NCBI RefSeq assembly: GCF_023700005.1
Contig: NZ_JAMLJK010000003.1
Coordinates: 186,001 to 250,000, forward strand
DNA: 64,000 bases
Source of the DNA: Larsenimonas rhizosphaerae
GTDB taxonomy: Bacteria > Pseudomonadota > Gammaproteobacteria > Pseudomonadales > Halomonadaceae
Direction: 5' to 3'
The translations under genes were made by a program, and so were the position numbers. This document shows, piece after piece, positions 1 through 9,054 of this stretch. How positions within the stretch are numbered: position 1 is the stretch's first letter; each line of letters begins with the position of its first letter. Under the pieces are notes generated by a model. The model did not search any database. It had not been told where the DNA came from and worked only from the letters and a program-made list of their open reading frames with translations.

Positions 1-453
1 CTTGCTGCCCTGCTTTGTTTCAGTCCTCTCTCCATGGCGGACGCTCCGAGCGAGGAGGCCAGCCAGGCTGCCTACACGCTGATGGAGCAGACGGACATGA
101 AAGGCATCTTTGATCAGGCCATGCAGGATTCTCTGGAGCAGCAGTTGGCAGTCAATCCCGCCCTGGTGCCCTACAAGGATGTCATGGAGCAGTTCTTCAA
201 CGACTATGTGAGCTTTGAAAGCATCAAGCCTCGACTGGCTGCACTTTATGCCTCCCGTTTCAGCGCAGACGAGCTGAACACGTTGACGGACTTCTACAGT
301 ACCGATACCGGTAGAAAGGCCATGGAACTCATGCCTGAATTAATGCAGGAAGGTGCCAGTATCGGCCAGACGCAGGTAATGGCGCATCAGGACGAGCTTC
401 AGCGCATGCTTCTCGAGCGCAAGGCAGAACTCTCAGCCAGTGCACAGCAATAG
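1..453 (+). CDS. DUF2059 family exported protein, 5' end outside window
   Basis: The reading frame is open from the first base. Codons before the ATG at 34 encode a hydrophobic stretch ending LCFSPLSMADA, which looks like the end of a signal peptide, so the true start lies left of the window and the ATG at 34 is internal. The mature part is helical and contains the DUF2059 pattern (FFNDYVSFESIKPRLAALY, then FSADELNTLTDFYSTDTGRK). DUF2059 proteins are small exported or periplasmic proteins of unknown function. The gene is chromosome-like in composition and marks the left flank of the CDI cassette array; nothing ties it to CDI. Confidence 0.75.
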   Translation, partial: LAALLCFSPLSMADAPSEEASQAAYTLMEQTDMKGIFDQAMQDSLEQQLAVNPALVPYKDVMEQFFNDYVSFESIKPRLAALYASRFSADELNTLTDFYSTDTGRKAMELMPELMQEGASIGQTQVMAHQDELQRMLLERKAELSASAQQ

Positions 454-623
454 CCAGCAGCTTCACGCAGGTTTTCCAGCTATTTTCGTAAGATAGCGGG
501 CCCGGTGGCTAAAGCATTATCGCCAGGCCTGCACCCCACCTCCGTACATCAGAGGTCTGCTTTCTCGGCAGTTTGCATATTTACGTCGCAGGAAGAGCAA
601 AACGCCCCTGATCCAGCCGTTAG
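454..623. other. Left junction of the orphan cassette array
   Basis: A short non-coding spacer between the DUF2059 gene and the first CdiA fragment. The frame of the fragment is closed by a TAG at 621-623. No terminator, promoter or copy of the cassette repeat was recognised here. Confidence 0.4.
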
Positions 624-1988
624 CCTGAATCAGCCGGTTCCGGTTATCAAAGCCCTCAACCTTGTCTGGCCGCCAAAGCCACCGGCAGTGACTCCCACAG
701 CGGCGCGATGGCTGCCGGCGCCAATGAAGCGCTGATCACGCAGCTCGCTGCGCTGGTCGACAGCGACCGGACGCTTCTGGTCTCGGCCTCGAAGATCACC
801 GGCATTCTCGCCGCCGGGATGGCGGGTGGGGATGTGGAGAAGGGCGCCGAGGTGGCGGGAAATGCGACGGCGTATAACTATCTGTCGCATCCAGAAGCCC
901 GTCGGCTGCAAGCCATCAATCGCCTCCTGGACGATGACGACACCCTCACCGAGGCACAGCGTCAGGCCCTGGAGGATGAACGTCTGGAAATCAATATCCG
1001 CAGCCAGTCGCGTGACCGGGCGTTGGAGCAGGCCTGTGGCCAGGCCGGTTCTGCACAAACCTGCCACTACGAACGGGCCCAGCTGCAGGTAGCCATGGGT
1101 AGCTGGAAAGGCGTGCCGCTGGGCCGAGAGGAGCAAGACACAGTCCTTGCCGAGTACATCCATACGGCGGGGCAGTATGGTCAGAACCAGCAACAGCGCA
1201 TGGAGCGCATTGGTGCCGAAGCCCTCTCGGAGATGGTGGTGGATGCTGCCAGCGCGCCCTTCATCCTGGGGAGCCTCGTTGGGCAGGCGTTACAGGGGGA
1301 TGAAGAGTCCCGGGCGGTATTGCAATCAGTGGGTGAGAACATAAAGGCCCTGGCGGCCGATCCCGCGAACTACATCAGCGAAAGCAACCGCGAGCAGCTG
1401 GCCCGGGCCGATGCGCTGGAGCAGGCCGGGCGGCTGGATGACGCCGACAAGCTGAGAGTCCGCGTCGCGCTGGACAACGAGTCGATGCTGATGGGCACAG
1501 GTGGGCTATTGGCTCGATTGCCGAGGCTGGCCAAGAGTGTTGTTGGAAGTAAGGGGAGACCGGATAGCCTGGATGGCACTGTTACAAATGGTGCCAAAGA
1601 GATTACGACGGTAGCAGTAGAAACTAATAATGCTCTCAGTGCTGCGAAAGGAGTTGTTGCAACGCGTATTAATTTGCTGACGGGCACTGCAAACGTCAAT
1701 GGTAGTGGGCTTGAGTATGCTTGGAAAAAGCATGGTGGCGATTGGAGTGAGAATAAATCTGCTTTTACAATTTCCAAGGATGAGTTGAAGATCGTTTTGC
1801 AGGATCCACAGGTTGTCAAAACACCTGCGTACAAATCACCCACGTCTGGTAATTTTATTCGAACAGTTGATATGGGGCGTTCTATTAGAATTGATGCCAA
1901 AGCCGGAGGGCAGGCTACTAATTTCATGACGGTGATTACTGACTCAAAAGGCAATTTGGTGAACACATTTCCAGGGAAGACTTTCTAA
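624..1988 (+). CDS. Orphan CdiA C-terminal module 1 (entry domain plus toxin), unbroken
   Basis: This is the C-terminal end of a CDI effector lacking the secretion signal, TPS domain and haemagglutinin repeats. The frame is open from 624 and the first ATG is at 708. Codons 5' of that ATG still match the conserved segment (HALAAEATGSDF-like), so the ATG is probably just internal. The conserved part contains GAEVAGNATAYNYL, at the place where the VENN motif sits in other CdiA proteins. It is followed by an entry-like domain with a Cys pair (QACGQ, QTCHYE) and then a linker LDGTVTNGAK. The last ~110 residues are the presumed toxin, ending DSKGNLVNTFPG. This resembles the end of BECR-fold (barnase/EndoU/colicin E5/RelE) RNases, but the family call is tentative. 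Without a signal peptide it could act only after recombination into a full cdiA. Confidence 0.75.
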   Translation, partial: PESAGSGYQSPQPCLAAKATGSDSHSGAMAAGANEALITQLAALVDSDRTLLVSASKITGILAAGMAGGDVEKGAEVAGNATAYNYLSHPEARRLQAINRLLDDDDTLTEAQRQALEDERLEINIRSQSRDRALEQACGQAGSAQTCHYERAQLQVAMGSWKGVPLGREEQDTVLAEYIHTAGQYGQNQQQRMERIGAEALSEMVVDAASAPFILGSLVGQALQGDEESRAVLQSVGENIKALAADPANYISESNREQLARADALEQAGRLDDADKLRVRVALDNESMLMGTGGLLARLPRLAKSVVGSKGRPDSLDGTVTNGAKEITTVAVETNNALSAAKGVVATRINLLTGTANVNGSGLEYAWKKHGGDWSENKSAFTISKDELKIVLQDPQVVKTPAYKSPTSGNFIRTVDMGRSIRIDAKAGGQATNFMTVITDSKGNLVNTFPGKTF

Positions 1989-1990
1989 TC

Positions 1991-2311
1991 ATGTATTACG
2001 TAATGGTATGGGACAAAGACTTGGCATCCACCGGGCGAGATGGTTGTCTCGATAAAATGGAGATTCCTTTGAATACGGCAATTTTTTTATTTCGGCTGGA
2101 TGCAGAGCAATTTCCAATTCTTTCCAGTCTAAGCTTTGATGATTACGATATGTTCTCTGGTTTGCAAATTGATTTTCTCATGGACGAGTTGCTTGCTGCC
2201 GCCAGCATAAATTCTCTGATTTCTGAAATGGCTAAATTAATGATGAGTCTGATGCTTAAGGCGAAGTCTTTAGGAAAAAATGTTTTATTTGATCCATTTA
2301 GAGCGGGTTAG
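1991..2311 (+). CDS. Candidate immunity protein of module 1
   Basis: A 106-residue acidic cytoplasmic protein (MYYVMVWDKDLAST start) beginning two bases after the module 1 toxin stop. This is the position and spacing of a cdiI gene. It has no signal peptide or membrane segment. I do not recognise its family. Base composition is AT-rich compared with the upstream conserved segment, as expected for an exchangeable toxin/immunity tip. Its TAG stop (2309-2311) is the first three bases of the cassette repeat, so the C terminus may have been set by recombination. Confidence 0.6.
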   Translation: MYYVMVWDKDLASTGRDGCLDKMEIPLNTAIFLFRLDAEQFPILSSLSFDDYDMFSGLQIDFLMDELLAAASINSLISEMAKLMMSLMLKAKSLGKNVLFDPFRAG

Positions 2312-2350
2312 GTGTTTGGTCCCGGGAAGTAATGGTTGGAATCATAATGC
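2309..2350 (+). repeat. Cassette-end repeat, copy 1
   Basis: Copy 1 of a dispersed direct repeat with core TGGTCCCGGGAAGTAATGG. It begins with the TAG stop of the module 1 immunity gene and runs directly into the next CdiA fragment (cagagcgaactggtcgc). The other copies start at 6466, 9015, 11726 and 13818. Confidence 0.85.
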
Positions 2351-2728
2351 CAGAGCGAACTGGTCGCGCAGGGGCAGCTCGCCATCCAGGCCGCCAACCG
2401 GGTCGCGATCGAAGTACCGGAGATCGATGCCCAGAGCGACATCGACTGGCGCACAGTCAAGGAAATCCACGACCAGTGGGATTACAGCCAATCGGGCCTT
2501 GGCAAGGGTGCGGCACTCGCGATCAGCATTGCCGCGGCCGCCGTGGTCGGGCCGATGGCCGCAGGTATCGCGGGCGGTATAGGCACGCTAGGCGTTGCCA
2601 TGGCCGCCGGAACGGCAGGCTCCCTGGCCGGCACCGACGCCGCCCTCGAGACTGCCATTCAGGGCGGCAGCTTCAGCGATGCCGTGACCCACAACCAAGT
2701 AAAAGTTTTGGAAGATGTTAAATGGTGA
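2348..2728 (+). pseudogene. Orphan CdiA fragment, module 2, toxin lost
   Basis: The frame opens after a TAA within the repeat and matches modules 3 and 8 (SELVAQGQLAIQAANRVAIEVPEI). It has two internal in-frame deletions. The first joins DAQS directly to DIDWRTVKEIHD. The second joins AGSLAG to TDAALETAIQGG and removes about 75 residues. It ends after HNQVKVLEDVKW, where a toxin domain would normally follow. There is no plausible start codon. It is a decayed module that keeps only conserved sequence and possibly the last few residues of a former toxin. Confidence 0.7.
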
Positions 2729-2758
2729 CGCTGGTGATAAAAATATAAGGCCTGTTCC

Positions 2759-3136
2759 ATGATAAACTTAATCACTGTTGATTCTGTTAGCTCAGAAATC
2801 AAAGAAGAGGTTTCAGTAATAGTATGTGGTCAAAAGTTAACTTGCTTTGCCAGCTATCTGCCTTATGAAGTTAAAGTTGGAGGGGTCTATTCGGCAGAGC
2901 TGCTTCCTGTAATTTTTGACAATTACATTGTTGAAGAAGTTGATTTTTCCAAGCCTAAAATTGTTAGAAAAGGACTGGGATACTCTTATGATTTTATTGG
3001 TAAGCTGAAAGATGGCTGCATATATTGTGGTGATTTGGTTTTTTGTGATGACGTGTTGCTGACAGATTTTGGATTTCTTGATGGTAAGTTGATTTCTTGG
3101 AAAATTGATAGATTGGATATTTTGTTTTCTAAGTAG
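2759..3136 (+). CDS. Orphan immunity candidate of module 2
   Basis: A 125-residue protein (MINLITVDSVSSEIKEE start) rich in beta-prone and hydrophobic residues, with no signal peptide. The gene is strikingly AT-rich. It follows the truncated module 2 fragment, where an immunity gene belongs, but the matching toxin is gone. I do not recognise the family. Retention of an intact immunity frame next to a deleted toxin fits a role in protecting the cell against siblings that still carry that toxin; this is inference from position only. Confidence 0.5.
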   Translation: MINLITVDSVSSEIKEEVSVIVCGQKLTCFASYLPYEVKVGGVYSAELLPVIFDNYIVEEVDFSKPKIVRKGLGYSYDFIGKLKDGCIYCGDLVFCDDVLLTDFGFLDGKLISWKIDRLDILFSK

Positions 3137-3242
3137 GTTTTGCGATTTTAAAAGATGACGCCAAGCGATATTGGAGGATCTATCAATTATTGGCCTTGTT
3201 TTAGGCCCCGTATGAAAAGTAATTTTAGTTTTTTAAATAATT

Positions 3243-3662
3243 ATGAATATCGATATAAGAGATGCTATTGCAGAGCTAAAAAGCGTTCGAATTTCTCTTC
3301 CAAATGCACAAGAATTGCCTGACGATGCTTTAATCGATGCTTATGAACGTGAGCTTGGTGTTTCATTTTCGGATGAGTACAAGGTTTTTGCCAAGGAGGC
3401 GAGCGATAGTGTCTTTAGTGGTAAGGATGCGCTTCGATTGACAGTGAATAGAGATAGTCCGAGAGAGCTTTTGAGCACTGTTGCAGGGGCTCGAAAGCAA
3501 GGCGTTCCAGAGTCGTGGCTCCCCATCTGCGAGGATAATGGAAACTACTATTGTCTTCTTGAAGATGGGTCTGTCAGTTATTGGTCACATGATGGACCCT
3601 ATGATGAAACTTGGCCAAGTCTCGCTAATTGGATCAAATATGCATGGGTAGAGGGTGAGTAG
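3243..3662 (+). CDS. SUKH (SMI1/KNR4) family immunity protein
   Basis: A 139-residue SUKH-superfamily protein. It shows the family pattern of an N-terminal helix with a short ELGVSFSDEYKVFAKEA stretch, then WLPICEDNGNYYCLLEDG and a terminal aromatic helix ending WPSLANWIKYAWVEGE. SUKH proteins are common immunity proteins for nuclease polymorphic toxins. No toxin tip lies directly upstream; the preceding gene is another immunity candidate. It is therefore an orphan immunity gene whose toxin was deleted, probably acquired in a separate exchange event. AT-rich like its neighbour. Confidence 0.65.
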   Translation: MNIDIRDAIAELKSVRISLPNAQELPDDALIDAYERELGVSFSDEYKVFAKEASDSVFSGKDALRLTVNRDSPRELLSTVAGARKQGVPESWLPICEDNGNYYCLLEDGSVSYWSHDGPYDETWPSLANWIKYAWVEGE

Positions 3663-3721
3663 TCTTTATAAAAAATTTATCTAGCACTGGCTTTAAGCTG
3701 GTGTTCTAGACAGGTGATTAG

Positions 3722-6112
3722 GCTTGGCTAGTCAGCGGCAACGACCAGACCTACCAGCGCACCCGCCTTGCATCCGATGGTGACATGACCCTGAGCGCCG
3801 GCGGCGACATCACCTTCGCCGGCGCGATGGATACCCACTCCGAATCCCACGAGAAGAGCAAGAGCAACTGGGCGTGGCAGTCGGCGAAGGGCAAAGGCAC
3901 CACCGACCAGACCCTGCGCCAGAGCGAACTGGTGGCGCAGGGGCAGCTCGCCATTCAGGCCGCCAACCGGGTCGCGATCGAAGTACCGGAGATCAACGCC
4001 CAGAGCGTCAGCCAGACGGTGGACGCCATGGTCGCCGCCGACCCCGAGCTTGCCTGGCTGAAACAGGCCGAGGCCCAGGGCGACATCGACTGGCGCACGG
4101 TCAAGGAAATCCACGATGGCTGGGATTACAGCCAATCGGGACTTGGCAAGGGCGCGGCGCTCGCGATCAGCATTGCCGCGGCCGCCGTGGTGGGCCCGAT
4201 GGCCGCCGGGTTTGCTGGTGTGTCCGGCATCGCCGGTGCGGCGGTCGCCGGGGCCGCGGGATCGATGGCCGGCACCGCTGCGGTCAGCGTGATCAACAAT
4301 CGAGGCAACCTCGGCGACACCCTTGATGACACCCTCTCCTCGGACAGTCTGAAAGGCGCTGCGCTTGCGGCGACGACGGCGGCCGCGTCCAGCTGGCTCG
4401 ATGATGCCATGAACACGTCCAGCAATTCGGTGATCGACAAGACCTCGCTCGACGGCGTACTCAAGTTCGTCGGCCGGCGCGCCGCACAGGCCGGCACCGA
4501 TGCTGCCCTCGAGACCGCCATTCAGGGCGGCAGTTTCAGCGACGCCGTGACGCATAACCTCGAAGGCGCACTGGCTACCGCCTTCCAGGCCGAGCTGTTC
4601 AATCAGATCGGCAATCTGGGGGAGCGTTACCCGGAATTCCTGGCTGATGGTGGCAGTGGCAAGATTGCCTTGCATGCCTTGGCCGGCGGACTGGCCGCAG
4701 AAGCGACCGGCAGTGACTTCCGTACCGGCGCCATCGCGGCCGGCGCCAACGAAGCGCTGATCACGCAGCTCGCCGCGCTGGTCGATAACGACCGGACGCT
4801 TCTGGTCTCGGCCTCGAAGATCACCGGCATCCTCGCCGCCGGGATGGCGGGAGGGGATGTGGAGAAGGGCGCGGAGGTGGCGGGAAATGCGGCGGCGTAT
4901 AACTATCTGTCGCATCCAGAAGCCCGGCGGCTGCAAGCCATCAATCGCCTCCTGGATGATGACAAGACCCTCACCGAGGCACAGCGTCAGGCCCTGGAGG
5001 ATGAACGTCTGGAAATTAATATCCGCAGCCAGACGCGTGACCGGTCGTTGGAGCAGGCCTGTGGTCAGGGCGGTTCGGCAAGCACCTGCCACTATGAACG
5101 GGCACAGCTGCAGGTAGCCATGGGTAGCTGGAAAGGCGTGACGCCGGGTCGAGATGACCAGGACACGGTCTTTGCCGAGTACATGCATACGGCGAGGCAG
5201 TATGGTCAGAACCAGCAACAGCGCATGGAGCGCATCGGTGCCGAAGCCCTCTCGGAGATGGTTGTAGATTCAGCCAGCGCGCCCTTCATCATGGGAAAAC
5301 TCGTTGGGCAGGCGTTACAGGGAGATGCAGAGTCCCGGGCGACACTGCAATTAGTGGGCGAGGAGATAAAGGCCTTTGCTGCCGATCCCGCGAACTACAT
5401 CAGCGAAAGCAATCGCGCACAGCTGGCACGTGCCGATGCGCTGGAGCAGGCGGGGCGACTGGATGACGCTGACAGGCTGAGAGTTCGCGTTGCGCTGGAC
5501 AACGAATCAATGCTGATGGGCGCAGGTGGGCTGTTGGCACACCTGCCGAGGCTGGCTAGGAGTGTTTCGAGAAGTAAGCTTGGACATGGTGTTTCGGGCG
5601 AAGGTGATAAGAAAACTACTGGAAACCCAGTAGTTGATGCTGAAAAAGAAGCTTTGGACCGCATTGCAAAAAACCCGAAAGGGCCCAGCTTGGCAGACAA
5701 GCAGCCTGGCACTGTGCTGCAAGCGCAATCACATAAGAGAATGAATGATTTGATTCGGGATTTTTCAGATAAAGCGCTTCTTCCAAAAGATTTTGAGTTA
5801 ACTATTAATGGCAAAGTTCTGAAGGCTGATCCTATCGTTAGTAAGAACGCCCCGGTGTATGTTGGGGCTACTGATGACATGGTGGCTAATTATTTTATGC
5901 AACTTGCAGGTGTAGAAAAGCTGCCTTCTCCCAAAGCAATTACTATACGTGGTCAACCATCAGAAGTTTATTCTCTTGTAAGAAGCGATGGTGTGAAACT
6001 GAATTTGAGGAACGGTTCGTCATCTGCTGCTGAGACTGGCGCCAAGTGGTCAATAGACATTATCGGAGTTGCAGGAATAAAGGCCCCTAAAGTGGAGATA
6101 AAATTCAAATGA
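3722..6112 (+). CDS. Orphan CdiA C-terminal module 3, longest unbroken copy
   Basis: The frame is open from 3722 (after TAG 3719-3721); the first ATG is at 3785 (775 aa). It starts inside a haemagglutinin repeat (VSGNDQTYQRTRLASDGD, SAGGDITFAG). It continues through the conserved SELVAQGQLAIQAANRVAIE segment, an Ala/Gly-rich stretch, and the NAAAYNYL motif in place of VENN. The entry-like domain is the one seen in module 1 (QACGQ...STCHYE). The variable tip starts near residue 600. It ends in a pattern with NLRNGSSSAAETGAKWSIDI and KVEIKF, a tail I associate with several polymorphic toxins of unassigned activity. It overlaps its immunity gene by 4 nt. No signal peptide, so it is silent unless recombined or fused. 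Confidence 0.75.
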   Translation, partial: AWLVSGNDQTYQRTRLASDGDMTLSAGGDITFAGAMDTHSESHEKSKSNWAWQSAKGKGTTDQTLRQSELVAQGQLAIQAANRVAIEVPEINAQSVSQTVDAMVAADPELAWLKQAEAQGDIDWRTVKEIHDGWDYSQSGLGKGAALAISIAAAAVVGPMAAGFAGVSGIAGAAVAGAAGSMAGTAAVSVINNRGNLGDTLDDTLSSDSLKGAALAATTAAASSWLDDAMNTSSNSVIDKTSLDGVLKFVGRRAAQAGTDAALETAIQGGSFSDAVTHNLEGALATAFQAELFNQIGNLGERYPEFLADGGSGKIALHALAGGLAAEATGSDFRTGAIAAGANEALITQLAALVDNDRTLLVSASKITGILAAGMAGGDVEKGAEVAGNAAAYNYLSHPEARRLQAINRLLDDDKTLTEAQRQALEDERLEINIRSQTRDRSLEQACGQGGSASTCHYERAQLQVAMGSWKGVTPGRDDQDTVFAEYMHTARQYGQNQQQRMERIGAEALSEMVVDSASAPFIMGKLVGQALQGDAESRATLQLVGEEIKAFAADPANYISESNRAQLARADALEQAGRLDDADRLRVRVALDNESMLMGAGGLLAHLPRLARSVSRSKLGHGVSGEGDKKTTGNPVVDAEKEALDRIAKNPKGPSLADKQPGTVLQAQSHKRMNDLIRDFSDKALLPKDFELTINGKVLKADPIVSKNAPVYVGATDDMVANYFMQLAGVEKLPSPKAITIRGQPSEVYSLVRSDGVKLNLRNGSSSAAETGAKWSIDIIGVAGIKAPKVEIKFK

Positions 6113-6468
6113 TTAACTGCTCTTTTGAGGATTGTGAGTACAAATTAATACTTGAGTGGAGTTATGGCCTGGCCATCGATTCTTTGTGGTTAAGTGTGTG
6201 CAAAATTTACGATAATTCCTCCTATGATAATTGTAAGGATATTTTCTTGCAGGTTCTTTACAGGGTTCTAATCGAAGGAAAGGCTAGATTAGCGTGTGGT
6301 GACTTTCTAAAAGGTACGATTTTAGAGCAGATTGAAGCTTTTAAGGTCGCATGGCCTGCAAAAGATGATATCGATGAAAGCCTTTTCTGGGTAACTAATG
6401 AGGGCGTCTCTTGGGTGCCTGGTGGACTTGTATGGCTATATGAAGATGGCACAGAAATTTGGACTTAG
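6109..6468 (+). CDS. DUF596-like immunity candidate of module 3
   Basis: A 119-residue protein starting within the toxin stop (ATGA overlap at 6109-6112), the classic toxin/immunity coupling. The central and C-terminal part (IFLQVLYRVLIEGKARLA, then ILEQIEAFKVAWP and PGGLVWLYEDGTEIW) resembles DUF596 proteins, which are often found beside CDI and other polymorphic toxins. The family call comes from memory of the pattern. Its TAG stop is the first three bases of repeat copy 2. Confidence 0.6.
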   Translation: MINCSFEDCEYKLILEWSYGLAIDSLWLSVCKIYDNSSYDNCKDIFLQVLYRVLIEGKARLACGDFLKGTILEQIEAFKVAWPAKDDIDESLFWVTNEGVSWVPGGLVWLYEDGTEIWT

Positions 6469-6507
6469 GTGTTCGGTCCCGGGAAGTAGTGGTTCGGATC
6501 ATAATGC
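6466..6507 (+). repeat. Cassette-end repeat, copy 2
   Basis: Copy 2 of the cassette repeat, differing from copy 1 at a few bases (for example gtgttcgg and gtagtgg). It again supplies the immunity stop codon and runs straight into a CdiA fragment. Confidence 0.85.
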
Positions 6508-8703
6508 CAGAGCGAGCTGGTCGCGCAGGGGCAGCTGGCGATCAACGCCGCCAACAACCTCAACGTTGATATTCGCCAGATTGACCAGCAGAGCGTTAGC
6601 CAGACCATCGATGCCATGGTCGCTGCCGAGCCGGAGCTTGCATGGCTGAAACAGGCCGAAGCGCAGGGCGATGTCGACTGGCGCCAGGTGAAGGAGATTC
6701 ACGATAGCTGGAACTACAAGCAGTCCGGTCTTGGCGAAGGCGCGGCGCTGGCGGTCAGCATTGCAGCCACGGCTGCCATGCCCGGCATTGGTACCGGCCT
6801 TACTGGTGCCATGATGACCGCTGCTGCCGGCTCGCTGGCCGGTACCAGCGCGGTCAGCCTGATCAACAACCTCGGCAACCTCGGCGCCACCCTGGATGAC
6901 ACCCTCTCCTCCGAAAGCCTGAAAGGCGCCCTGATCGCTGCGGCGTCTGCGGGGATCTCGGAAAATCTGGACAGTGTCTGGGGCGGCGAGACGGACCCCG
7001 CCACGGGCCGGACCATTCCCCATGACCTCAGCTCCTGGGGAGGTACGGGTCGCTTTGCCGGCCAGCGTGCCTCGCAGGCCCTGGCCGATGCTGGTCTTCA
7101 AAGTGCCATCAACGGCGGCAGCCTGAATGACAACCTTGAACAGAACCTGCAGGGCGCCGTCACTACCGTGCTGGAAGCCTCGCTGTTCAATCAGGTCGGC
7201 AATCTGGGGGATCGCTACACCGAGTTCCTGGCCGATGGTGGCAGTGGCAAGATCGCGCTGCATGCTCTGGCCGGCGGTCTGGCCTCACAGGCAACCGGAG
7301 GCGATTTCCGTACCGGCGCCATTGCGGCCGGCGCCAACGAAGCGCTAATCAATCAGCTTGATGCTCTGGTGAAAGGGGATAAAAAGCTCTTGATTGCGGC
7401 GTCACAGATTACCGGCATCGTCGCGGCCGGCATGACGGACGGCGATATTCAGAAGGGCGCGGAGATTGCCGGTAATGCGTCAGCGTATAACCGCATGATG
7501 CATACCTCGGAAAAAGAGTGGATCGAGGCACATGGGGGCAGTGAAGAGGAAAAGGCAAGGCTGAAGATTGCCGCTTGTGCCCTGGTGGAGTGCTCGGCCC
7601 AGTACGAAAGAGGATCAGAGCAGTACAAGTTTTACAAGGAGCTTGAGAACGCCGGTAACACCGATACTTATGCGACCGAACGTCAGAAATTACAGAGCTC
7701 GGGGTTATTCGGCTATAGCGGTCTGGATGTGGTGGGTGACTACGCAGAACGTTACCAGGTGGGCAATCGATCCTTCGGAGCGCTGCAAACCGCAGGTGGT
7801 GTCGCTCTCGCGGGCAGTGGTGCTGCAATGTCAGGCACCGGAGTCGGTAGCCTGCTGGGTGCCTTACTGGTCGCAGTGGGCGCGGATCAGGCTGCAGCCG
7901 GCACCACGACCATGGTCAATGGTCATCCCACTCCAACCTTTGGTGCTCGGGCACTTGCTGATCAGCTGGACATATCCGTAGAACAGGCAGAGCTCGTGTA
8001 TGGTCTGGCGGCGGCAGGAGGGGAAGCCAGCGCTGTAAACCAACTGTTGAATGCCGCATCGCGTAGTGCCAGCAGGAAGCCGATGGTCGAATAGGTTGAT
8101 GATGGCATCGATGCTTCCCAAGCTTCTCCAAATGCTGCCTCTGGAGGTAAAGTTGGAACGGGTAGTTTAGATGGCACTATTACAAATGGTGCAAAAGGGG
8201 AAATGAAACTGGCTATAGTTGAGGTCAATGTGGCCAAAGCCAGTAAAGGTACGCCCGAATACAAAATATTGAATGAGCCACCACCCAATAGCCAAGTCAA
8301 ACTGAACAATGGCACTGAATTCAAGACCAACTCAAGCGGTTACGTCGACGAACTTACGTTCACTCCATCACTGAAAAAAGGGATTCGTGATGCGCGCCAA
8401 ACGGCGGTTGGTAAGGAAGGACTGTCAACGGATGTTGGGGGGCACATTCAAGGTTGCCAGTTTGGTGGAACATGTGATCGGTTCAATCTTTTTCCGCAAA
8501 ACAGCAATTTTAACAATTCTGCCTACAAACGCTGGGAGATGGGAATCAAGAACGCATTGAATGGTGGCGACCAAGTTGGCTCAGTGACAGTACGATTTTC
8601 TAGGACTGACCCTGCATCTTCGCGACCAGACTCACTAGTCATTGACTACTCAATCAATGGAGAGAAAATGCGTAAATCATTCAGAAATGAGGCAGGTCAA
8701 TGA
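6505..8703 (+). pseudogene. Orphan CdiA module 4: DNA/RNA non-specific endonuclease toxin, split by one amber codon
   Basis: The frame opens in the repeat (cagagcgagctggtc) and reads to TAG 8092-8094. Sequence after this TAG continues in the same frame to 8703, with a good match to its relatives (VDDG after the stop, as in SSVEFVDDV of modules 5 and 6), so a single nonsense change splits one gene. The entry domain differs from modules 1 and 3 (contains FGALQTAGGVALAGSG and MVNGHPTPTFGARAL). The linker LDGTITNGAK precedes the toxin. The toxin shows DVGGHIQGCQFGG (catalytic His codon at 8443) and NLFPQNSNFNNSAYKRWE, the motif set of DNA/RNA non-specific (NucA/NS_2-like) endonucleases. Translation from ATG 8203 alone would give a 166-aa nuclease domain. 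Confidence 0.75.
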
Positions 8704-9017
8704 GTATTGAACAACAGATGGAAGTTTTAAATGCACTCACGCAGATCATGCATGACTCTGCGTGTGGACAGTATGAAGAGATGCGCTGTGAATTTGAGTA
8801 TGAAATTTACGATGGTGGATGGTCTGTAGGCTCTAAATACTCGTTTGTTCGAGATGGTGTATCTGTAAGCGAGCTCCTGGATGATCCTGAAGATAGAGCT
8901 TCCGATTTAGTACATAAATTGCACGAGTTGATGAAATCACATACGGGTGGTAATTGGAAAAAATTTGTGCTCTCTGTTGATCTTGACGGCAAAGCGAGCA
9001 CTAAATTTACTTACTAG
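8700..9017 (+). CDS. YezG/DUF600-like immunity protein of module 4
   Basis: A 105-residue acidic protein overlapping the nuclease stop by 4 nt (ATGA at 8700-8703). The general plan resembles YezG/DUF600 immunity proteins, the partners of NucA-like toxins such as YeeF: FEYEIYDGGW, later DLVHKLHELMKS, then GNWKKFVLSVDLDGK...KFTY. The pairing of toxin and immunity type supports both calls. Intact although the toxin is interrupted. Its TAG stop starts repeat copy 3. Confidence 0.6.
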   Translation: MSIEQQMEVLNALTQIMHDSACGQYEEMRCEFEYEIYDGGWSVGSKYSFVRDGVSVSELLDDPEDRASDLVHKLHELMKSHTGGNWKKFVLSVDLDGKASTKFTY

Positions 9018-9052
9018 GTGTTTGGTCCCGGGAAGTAATGGTTCGGATCATG
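9015..9052 (+). repeat. Cassette-end repeat, copy 3
   Basis: Copy 3 of the cassette repeat, running to ggttcggatcatgatg. Here it is joined not to a CdiA fragment but to a degraded insertion sequence. Confidence 0.85.
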
Positions 9053-9054
9053 AT

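Noticed and set aside
3728-5218. 496-codon minus-strand reading frame opposite module 3 (and similar ones opposite modules 1, 5, 7 and 8)
   Set aside because: It mirrors the GC-rich conserved CdiA segment, recurs wherever that segment occurs, and has no RBS or recognisable domain. It is a codon-bias shadow.
6505-8703. Read-through or recoding of the TAG at 8092 as a programmed event
   Set aside because: No selenocysteine/pyrrolysine context or stimulatory structure was seen, and other modules carry independent nonsense changes. Simple decay explains it.
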